9,115 bases of DNA. It comes from Candidatus Elarobacter sp. (lineage in GTDB: Bacteria; Vulcanimicrobiota; Vulcanimicrobiia; Vulcanimicrobiales; Vulcanimicrobiaceae). The notes under the pieces are model-generated. The model was not told where the DNA came from and ran no database searches. It saw only the letters and a list, made by a program, of their open reading frames with translations. Positions 1 through 5,900 of the stretch are shown one piece after another (within the stretch, counting starts at the first letter, position 1; the number at the start of each line of letters is the position of its first letter). A program made the translations under genes and the position numbers. The DNA is taken from the NCBI GenBank assembly GCA_030150085.1, contig JASLGJ010000439.1:1-9115 (forward strand), written 5' to 3'.

Positions 1-537
1 CCGCTCCCGCTCGCGCAGCGCCCGCCCTGCGCGCGGGCCCTGGTCGCCGTGCTGGACGACATCGACTCCGCCCGCGCGCACGCCGGCGACCCGTTCGCCT
101 TCCGCATCGTCGAGGCGGCGAGCGCGCCCGACGGGAGCCCGATCCCGGCCGGCAACATCGGCTACGGGGTGGTCGCGATCGCCTCGCACGCCGGGCGCGG
201 CGGGCAGGGCGGCTACCTGGTGCTCGAGACGCGCTTCCTGGCGCCCGCGAACGGTCCGCACGTCCCGGTCGTGATCGACCGCGGCACGGACGCCGCGGCG
301 GTCGCGCTGGGCGGCTCGGCCAACGCCCCGGGCCTGCTCGGCATGATCCCCTTCGTGGGCTACGCGGTGGGCGGCTACGACTCGCTCCACCACGGCAAGG
401 ATGCCACGATCCCCAAGGGCACCCGCATCCCGGTCCTGATCGGCGACGGCGCGGCGCTGGGCACCTGCCGCTCCCCGCGCCCGGGCGAAACCGCCCCGCC
501 CGCGCCCCCTGCGCCCGCTCCGACGGGATCGCCGTAG
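1..537 (+). CDS. Exported paralogous protein of unknown function, copy 1 (5' end cut by window)
   Basis: The frame is open from base 1 to a TAG at 535-537, so its start lies outside the window. A GTG at 49 could be read as a start, but similarity to the next gene begins upstream of it (PPCARALVAVL against KPVCKRAVIAL), so 49 is not the true start. About 178 residues are visible. Shared landmarks with copy 2 are DSAR-H-GDPF-FRI, PDGSPIPAG, a GRGG-GGYLVL segment, PFVGY, an HHG-D-TI segment, and GAALGTCR followed by a Pro/Ala-rich tail. The IPAG turn followed by a glycine-rich patch and a YLVL strand looks like a small beta-sandwich seen in many secreted bacterial proteins; that is an inference from pattern. 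One Cys sits near each end of the conserved region, which would suit a disulfide. I do not recognise a named family. The gene lies 41 bases before the probable start of copy 2 and is probably co-transcribed with it. Confidence 0.8.
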   Translation, partial: PLPLAQRPPCARALVAVLDDIDSARAHAGDPFAFRIVEAASAPDGSPIPAGNIGYGVVAIASHAGRGGQGGYLVLETRFLAPANGPHVPVVIDRGTDAAAVALGGSANAPGLLGMIPFVGYAVGGYDSLHHGKDATIPKGTRIPVLIGDGAALGTCRSPRPGETAPPAPPAPAPTGSP

Positions 538-578
538 CCGTGCGGATCGTTCGGGCGGGCGCCTGCGTTCACTCGGAG

Positions 579-1262
579 ATGCTGAAGGCCGCGGTCCGCC
601 GCTTCGTTCCCGGCGCGCTGGTGCTCGCCCTCGCCCTCCCCGCCGCCGCGAGCGCGGGGACGGCGCACCCGCCGCCGCCCCGCGCGGCGGGCGTGTCGAG
701 CGCGGTCAAGCCGGTCTGCAAGCGCGCCGTCATCGCGCTCGACATGGACGTCGATTCGGCGCGCGTCCACCCCGGCGACCCGTTCACGTTCCGCATCGAG
801 AGCGACACGACCGCCCCGGACGGCAGCCCGATCCCGGCCGGGACGATGGGACACGGCACGGTGCAGGTCGCGCAGCACGCGCAGCGCGGCGGGCGGGGCG
901 GCTACCTGGTGCTCGACGCGCGCTTCCTGGCGCTGGCGAACGGCACGCACGTGCCGGTGACGATCGATCCCGTGCTCGGCACGAACGCGATCGCGACCGG
1001 CGGCTCGGGCAACATCCCGGGCGTCGTCAACGCGCTGCCGTTCGTCGGCTACGTCACCGGCCCGTACGGCTTCATCCACCACGGCCACGACGTCACGATC
1101 CAGCGCGGCACGCGCCTGGCGGTGGTGATCGGCGACGACGCCGCGCTGGGCACCTGCCGCATTCCCGCCGCGAACGAGCCCGTTCCGCCGCCGGCCTCCG
1201 AAGCACCGGCCGCGCAACCGCCGCCGCAAGCACCCGCGCCGCAACCGTCCGCGTCGCCGTAG
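579..1262 (+). CDS. Exported paralogous protein of unknown function, copy 2
   Basis: From the ATG at 579 this is 227 residues. I chose this start because it gives a clean signal peptide: a basic start (MLKAAVRR), a hydrophobic stretch at residues 10-20 and a cleavage-like PAAASA-GT around residue 26. No good ribosome-binding site sits at ideal spacing, since CGGAG abuts the ATG; an in-frame GTG at 540 would add 13 residues. Translation may be coupled to copy 1, which ends at 537. The mature part has a Pro/Ala spacer (27-45), a conserved domain from Cys47 to Cys193 and a Pro/Ala/Gln-rich tail (200-227). The domain closely resembles copy 1 throughout, with runs such as PDGSPIPAG, GGYLVL and AALGTCR shared, so the pair arose by tandem duplication. 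There is no lipobox Cys and no other membrane segment, so a periplasmic or surface location is likely. The function is unknown. Confidence 0.8.
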   Translation: MLKAAVRRFVPGALVLALALPAAASAGTAHPPPPRAAGVSSAVKPVCKRAVIALDMDVDSARVHPGDPFTFRIESDTTAPDGSPIPAGTMGHGTVQVAQHAQRGGRGGYLVLDARFLALANGTHVPVTIDPVLGTNAIATGGSGNIPGVVNALPFVGYVTGPYGFIHHGHDVTIQRGTRLAVVIGDDAALGTCRIPAANEPVPPPASEAPAAQPPPQAPAPQPSASP

Positions 1263-1281
1263 CGCGCGGACGCGCCGAACG

Positions 1282-1316
1282 CAACGCGCGCAACCGCCGC
1301 GCCGCAGCGCGCGTTG
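1282..1316 (+). terminator. Hairpin after the tandem exported genes
   Basis: CAACGCGCGC (1282-1291) is the exact reverse complement of GCGCGCGTTG (1307-1316), giving a 10-bp stem around a 15-base loop. It starts 19 bases after the stop of the second exported gene and ends just before the ribosome-binding site of the next small open frame. No run of T follows, so it may be a weak or factor-assisted terminator, an RNA-stabilising 3' hairpin, or a leader element for the small frame. Confidence 0.4.
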
Positions 1317-1335
1317 TGCGAACCGGAGGTTTTCG

Positions 1336-1545
1336 ATGGCCAAGAAGAAGAAGGCGCCCGCGCCGCCGATCGCGGGCCGGCTCGGTCCTCCGCCGCAGAC
1401 GATCCTGCGCGGCGGAACCCACGCCGACAAACGCCGCCCGCCCCGCGCCGAACAGAAGCGCCTCGCGATCCGCGAGGCGCTTTCGTTTGCACGAGAAGGC
1501 GCGGGCTACTTCACGACGATGGTGCCCTTCATGTTGGGGTGGTAG
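1336..1545 (+). CDS. Small basic protein, hypothetical (69 residues)
   Basis: An ATG at 1336 is preceded by a near-ideal GGAGG (1325-1329) with a 6-base spacer, the best reason to think this is translated. The product is 69 residues, starts MAKKKK, is rich in Lys, Arg and Pro through residue 45, and ends in a mildly hydrophobic tail (GYFTTMVPFMLGW). It has no signal peptide and no recognised domain. Two points count against the full length. A strong intrinsic terminator lies inside the frame (1456-1488, around residues 41-51). The last 40 bases (1506-1545) are antisense to the end of the cupredoxin gene, so that tail is composed of its complement. The real product could be shorter if transcripts end at the hairpin, or the frame could be a chance one. 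High third-position GC does not discriminate in this genome. Confidence 0.4.
   Translation: MAKKKKAPAPPIAGRLGPPPQTILRGGTHADKRRPPRAEQKRLAIREALSFAREGAGYFTTMVPFMLGW
1456..1488. terminator. Strong intrinsic terminator, probably bidirectional
   Basis: AAGCGCCTCGCG (1456-1467) pairs perfectly with CGCGAGGCGCTT (1471-1482), a 12-bp stem closed by a 3-base loop (ATC). On the plus strand TTTCGTTT (1481-1488) follows, a classic intrinsic terminator layout. On the minus strand the stem is followed by CTTCTGTTC, a weaker U-tract, 24 bases beyond the stop codon of the cupredoxin gene. It therefore suits termination of both converging units. It lies within the small plus-strand open frame, which is unusual. 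Confidence 0.8.
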
Positions 1546-1877
1546 GCGCAGACGTACGCGTACGTGCCGGGCTTGGCGAAGGCGTGGGCCCAGGTCGCGC
1601 GCTGGTCGAGGTTGCCGCTGTCGAACGACTTGTCGGCGGCGGTGACGGTGTGCGGGGTCTGGTCGTCCTGGACGAACAGCACGCTCTGGCCCGCCGCGAC
1701 GGTGATCGTGTCCGGTACGTAGGCAAAGTTCCGGATGTGCACCACCGGGCGAACCGCCGTCGCGCTCGGAGCGGCCGGGGCTGCGGGGCTCGGCTCGGGG
1801 CTGGGGCCGTAGGTCTGGGCCGCGGCCGCGCCGCCCAGCGCGAGTGCGGCGGCCAGCGTGAGAACGAAGGTGCGCAT
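1506..1877 (-). CDS. Periplasmic amicyanin-like blue copper protein (cupredoxin)
   Basis: The 123-residue product has a Sec signal peptide (residues 1 to about 20, with an AAAA-QT cleavage-like site), a Pro/Ala/Ser-rich spacer (24-42) and one cupredoxin domain (44-123). The expected type 1 copper ligands are His76 (PHTVTA), Cys110, His113 and Met116 in CAYHPNM. The C-x2-H-x2-M loop is the short amicyanin-type loop rather than the longer plastocyanin or pseudoazurin loop. Such proteins are soluble one-electron carriers in the periplasm; the partner is unknown and no oxidase, dehydrogenase or nitrite reductase gene is visible here. The ATG at 1877 is preceded by AGAGGG at very short spacing. 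The gene lies 33 bases downstream of the LysR-type gene on the same strand, so co-transcription is likely. It ends before the bidirectional terminator at 1456-1488. Confidence 0.9.
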   Translation of the reverse strand: MRTFVLTLAAALALGGAAAAQTYGPSPEPSPAAPAAPSATAVRPVVHIRNFAYVPDTITVAAGQSVLFVQDDQTPHTVTAADKSFDSGNLDQRATWAHAFAKPGTYAYVCAYHPNMKGTIVVK

Positions 1878-1910
1878 ACCCTCTAGAACGCCGCCCGGCG
1901 CTCGGCGGTT

Positions 1911-2846
1911 CTACTCCCCTTCGGACGGTTCCGCGCCTTCGCGCGGGTCCGAAGCCGCGGACCGTTCGGCGCCGCCGGGCTCCAGCGAGCTGGCGAAGGC
2001 GTGCACCACCGCCAGCGGGGCGCGCTCGCGCCAGACGGCCCAGCGCTCCAGCTCGGCGCGCGGGTCGTCGGTGGCGCGGTAGACCACCCCGTCCAGCGCC
2101 ACCGCCCGGGCCGAGGAGGGCACGATCGCGACCCCCAGGCCGGCGGCGACCATCGCGCAGATGGTCGAGATCTCGCTCGCCACCTGGACGATGCGGGGCT
2201 CGAAGCCCGCCGCGTGGCACAGCCGCAGGGTCTCCTCGTGGAGCGCGGCGCCGCGCTCGGGCGGGTAGGTGATGAAGCCGTCCTCGCGCAGCGCGCTCAG
2301 GTGGACCGGGCTCGCCCCCGCCAGGCGGTGCTCCGCGGGGAGCGCGACGAACAGCGACTCGGTCGCGATCCGGCGCCCGGCGAGCTGCGGGTTCCAGACC
2401 GGCCCGCGCACGATCCCGACGTCGATCTCGCCCCGCTCGACGGCCTCGATCTGCTGGCGCGTGCCGAGCTCGCGCAGGCGCAGCTTGACGTTGGGGTAGC
2501 GCTGCGAGAAGCCCCGGATCAGGGGCGGCAGGATGGCCAGCGCGGCCGAGTCGATGAAGCCCAGGGTCAGCGTCCCGGCCACCCCGTGGGCGACCGTGCG
2601 CACGGTCTCGGCCGCGACGTCGGCCTGGGCCAGCACGCTGCGGGCCTGGGGCAGCAGGGCCTCCCCGGCGTCGGTCAGGCGCGCCCCGCGGCTGGTGCGC
2701 TCGAACAGCGGCGCGCCCAATTCGTCCTCGAGCTTGCGGATCTGCTCGGAGAGCGCGGGCTGCGAGACGTGCAGGGCTTCGGCCGCGCGGCTGAAGTTGC
2801 GGTGCTGCGCGACCGCGGCGAAGTAGCGAAGATCGCGGAGCTCCAT
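1911..2846 (-). CDS. LysR-type transcriptional regulator
   Basis: From the ATG at 2846 the product is 311 residues, normal for the family. An in-frame upstream ATG at 2888 would add 14 residues, but the 2846 start has a strong GAGGGGAGG site just before it and gives the typical MELRDLRYF beginning. The winged helix-turn-helix spans about residues 1-60 (NFSRAAEALHVSQPALSEQI, then LE-ELG-PLFER and TDAGEALL). The effector-binding domain spans about 88-285, with GTLTLGFIDSAALAILP, YPNVKLRLREL, GEIDVGIVRG and the late GLGVAIVPSSA. The REL-T-QQ-EA pattern resembles the BenM/CatM/CbnR branch, so a small organic acid effector is plausible but unproven. The last 25 or so residues are an acidic, Ser/Glu-rich, probably disordered tail. 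It is divergent from the 2-oxoglutarate dehydrogenase fusion gene and upstream of the cupredoxin gene; LysR proteins often control the divergent neighbour and themselves. Confidence 0.93.
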   Translation of the reverse strand: MELRDLRYFAAVAQHRNFSRAAEALHVSQPALSEQIRKLEDELGAPLFERTSRGARLTDAGEALLPQARSVLAQADVAAETVRTVAHGVAGTLTLGFIDSAALAILPPLIRGFSQRYPNVKLRLRELGTRQQIEAVERGEIDVGIVRGPVWNPQLAGRRIATESLFVALPAEHRLAGASPVHLSALREDGFITYPPERGAALHEETLRLCHAAGFEPRIVQVASEISTICAMVAAGLGVAIVPSSARAVALDGVVYRATDDPRAELERWAVWRERAPLAVVHAFASSLEPGGAERSAASDPREGAEPSEGE

Positions 2847-2866
2847 AAGCCTCCCCTCTGATTGCG

Positions 2867-2881
2867 ATAGGCGGGCGGTAT
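2867..2881. promoter_or_regulatory. Candidate LysR-type binding half-site pair (T-N11-A)
   Basis: ATA (2867-2869) and TAT (2879-2881) form an inverted repeat separated by 9 bases, which also fits the T-N11-A pattern typical of LysR operators. It is one of the few AT-containing patches in this GC-rich window. It lies 20 bases upstream of the LysR start codon and next to the possible -35 element of the divergent gene. The motif is short and could arise by chance. Confidence 0.35.
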
Positions 2882-2910
2882 TTCCCATCGTCGGCGCGGC
2901 GGCGTATCAT
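2881..2910 (+). promoter_or_regulatory. Candidate sigma70-like promoter for the E2-E1 fusion gene
   Basis: TATCAT (2905-2910) matches five of six bases of the TATAAT -10 consensus. A weak -35 candidate, TTTCCC (2881-2886), lies 18 bases upstream. Transcription would begin at about 2916-2918, just before the leader hairpin at 2919, leaving an untranslated leader of about 77 bases. The weak -35 would suit a promoter needing an activator bound at the adjacent LysR-type site; that is inference. Confidence 0.35.
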
Positions 2911-2918
2911 GGCGGAAT

Positions 2919-2956
2919 GGGGAGGCCGACCCTTCGGGCGGGGCCGAAGTCTCCCC
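2919..2956 (+). promoter_or_regulatory. Two-tier leader RNA hairpin upstream of the fusion gene
   Basis: An outer stem pairs GGGGAG (2919-2924) with CTCCCC (2951-2956). An inner stem pairs CTTCGG (2932-2937) with CCGAAG (2944-2949) around the loop GCGGGG. Between them is a lopsided internal loop, GCCGACC on the left and a single T on the right. The 3' arm TCTCC (2950-2954) is also complementary to GGAGA (2984-2988), which contains the GGAG ribosome-binding site of the next gene. The hairpin and the masked-site form are mutually exclusive, which suggests translational control. I cannot match it to a known riboswitch class, and GC-rich DNA yields such pairings fairly often. Confidence 0.4.
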
Positions 2957-2993
2957 GGATTCCCCCGCCGTCAGATCGCCCCCGGAGATTCGA

Positions 2994-5900
2994 TTGCAAA
3001 CGCTCGTGAACGTCACCCTGCCCGAGATGGGCGAGTCGGTCAGCGAAGGCTCGATCGTCGAGTGGCGCAAGAAAGTCGGCGACTGGGTCGACGAAGGTGA
3101 GACGCTGGTCGACGTGACGACCGACAAGGTCGACGTCGAGGTGCCCTCGATCGCGAGCGGGGTGATCACCGCGCTCCACGGCGAGGAGGGGGCGACCGTC
3201 GCGGTCGGGGCGGTCCTGGCCGAGATCGACACCACCGCCGCCAAGCCCGCCGGCGCGGCTGCCGCCCCGGCCCCGGGCGCCTCGGCCGCCGCGAAAGCGG
3301 GCGAGCCCGAGCTGGTCACGCCCGCGTCCTACGGCGCCCCCGGCGCCGGGACGCCGCCCGCCGAGCGCGCCGGGACGGGGAACGGCGCGCAAAAGGGCGT
3401 TCTCTCGCACCACGCCCGGCGACTGGTCGAGCGGCTGCGCATCGACCCCGCGAAGCTGACCGGCACGGGCCCCGACGGGCTGATCCTGCGCGAGGACGTC
3501 GAGGCGGCGATCGCCTCGGGCAAGGTGGCCTTCAGCGGCGGCCTCGGCTCGGCCGCGGCGGCGCCGGCCCCGGTGCAGTACCCCACCCTGGCGGCGCAGA
3601 CCAAGGTGACCGACCTCAAAGGCTCGGTCGCGACCCTGGCCACCTACATGGAGCAGTCGCTGACCATCCCGGTCGCGACCTCGTTCCGCACCCTGCACGT
3701 CGGCACGCTCGAGGCGCGCCGGGCCGAGCTCAACGCCGCCCTCAAGGCCCAGGGCCGGCCCGAGAAGGTCTCGTTCACCCACGTCATCGCCTTCGCGCTG
3801 GCCCGCGCGGCGCGCGAGATCCCGGCCATCACGGCCTCGTTCCGGCGCAGCGACGGCAAGCCGCAGAAGGTCGAGGCCGGGATCAACCTCGGCCTGGCGG
3901 TCGACGCGCAGAAGAAGGACGGCGCGCGCTTCCTGGTCGTGCCGGTCATCAAGAACGCCGACCAGCTGGACTTCCCGAGCTTCCGCGCGGCCTACGAGGA
4001 CCTGGTCGCCAAGGCCCGCGACGGCAAGCTCTCGGTCGAGGAGCAGACCGGCGCCACGTTCACCCTGACCAACCCGGGCGGGATCGGCACCGTCGCCTCG
4101 GTGCCGCGCCTGATGGTCGGCCAGGGCGCGATCATCGCGGCCGGCGCGATCGCCTACCCGCCCGGCTTCGCCCATGCCCCGCGCGCCACGCTCGAGCAGC
4201 TCGGGGTCGAGAAGGTCATGACCCTGACCTCGACCTACGACCACCGCGTCATCCAGGGCGCGCAGTCGGGCGAGTACCTCAAGCGGGTCGACGAGCTGCT
4301 GGCCGGCGCCTCGAACTTCTACGAGGACCTGTTCGCCCAGATCGGCGCCAGCGCGTCGGTCCGCCCGAGCGGCACGAACGGCGCGGCGGCCTCGACCGGC
4401 GCGGCGGCCTCGACCGGGGTGGCCCACCAGGCGACGCCCGTCACGGCCGAGATCGCCGGCCTGCCGTCGGAGGAGATGCTGCGCGCGATCGCGGCCGGGA
4501 TGGCGATCGTCTCGGCCTACCGCCGCCACGGCCACCTCGGCGCGACGCTCGACCCGCTCGGCTCGCCGCCGCCCGGCGACCCCTCGCTCGACCCCGCGAC
4601 CTACAATCTGACCCCGGCGATGATGAACGCCATCCCGGCCTCGGTGCTGCGCGTCAAAGTCCCCGGCAACACGCTGGGCGACGTGCTGCCGCGCCTGCGC
4701 GAGACCTACAGCTCGACCATCGCCTACGAGATCGAGCACATCTCGAACACCCAGCAGCGCGAGTGGCTGCGCGAGTACATCGAGAGCGGCCTGCACCGGC
4801 GCGAGCTGACGCCGCAGCGCAAGGCCCAGGTGCTCCAGCGCTTGACCAAGGTCGAGACCATGGAGCGCTACTTCCGCAAGCAGTTCATGTCGCAGAAGAC
4901 CTTCTCGATCGAAGGGCTCGACGTGATGGTGCCGATGCTCGAGGAGCTGATCTCGCTGCTGGCCGAGGACGGCACCAAGACCGTCGTGCTCGGCATGGCG
5001 CACCGCGGCCGCCTCTCGACCATCGCCCACGTCGTCAACCGCCCCTACGAGGAGCTGTTGGCCGAGTTCGAGTCGGCCGCGCTGCGCGAGACGATGCCCA
5101 ACCCCGAGGACTCCGACGCCACCGGCGACGTGAAGTACCACCACGGCGCGCGCGGCGAGTACACGACGCCGGTCGGCACCAAGATCGCGGTCGAGCTGGC
5201 CAACAACCCTTCGCACCTCGAGGCCGTCGACGGCGTCGTCGAGGGCATGGCGCGCTGCCTGCAGACCGACCACGCGGTCAACCCGGCCACGCTCAACACC
5301 GACCTCGCCGCGCCGATCCTGATCCACGGCGACGCGGCCTTCGCCGCCCAAGGCGTGGTGGCCGAGGTGCTCAACCTCCAGGCCCTGCCGGGCTACGCCA
5401 CCGGCGGCACGATCCACATCATCTCCAACAACCAGGTCGGCTTCACCACCGATCCCTACGAGGCGCGCTCGACCCGCTACGCCTCCGACCTCGCGAAGGG
5501 CTACGACCTGCCGATCGTGCACGTCAACGCCGACGACGTCGAGGCGTGCATCGCCGCGGTCCACCTGGCGATCGACTACCGGCGCAAGTTCGGCCGCGAC
5601 GTGATCGGCGACCTGATCGGCTACCGCCGCTTCGGCCACAACGAGCAGGACGAGCCGGCCTACACCCAGCCGCGCCAGACCGAGCTGATCAAGACCCACC
5701 CGACCGTGCGCGAGCTGTACTCCTCGCAGCTCGTCGCGCAGGGCGTGATCACGGCCGACCAGGCCAAGGAGATGCAGGACGCCGCGACCGCGCACATCGC
5801 GCAGGCGCACAAGAACGTCAAGGGCGGCACGCCCGAGCCGAAGCTCGCGACGCAGGCCGCGCTCAACCGCAGCGAGCCCGCCCCGCCGACCGCGGTCGAG

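Noticed and set aside
540..578. GTG at 540 as the start of the second exported gene
   Set aside because: It would put 13 extra residues ahead of a well-formed signal peptide and lacks a well-placed ribosome-binding site; kept only as an alternative to the ATG at 579.
1878..1910. Short imperfect GC-rich hairpin between the LysR and cupredoxin genes
   Set aside because: About five to seven pairs with a bulge and no T-run; too weak to call a terminator and expected by chance at this GC content.
2847..2888. ATG at 2888 as the LysR start
   Set aside because: The start at 2846 has a strong ribosome-binding site and gives the usual family N-terminus; the longer form would also overlap the candidate operator.
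1093..2910. A 605-codon minus-strand frame over the LysR and cupredoxin genes
   Set aside because: It overlaps two confidently identified genes in another frame and is Arg/Ala-rich noise.
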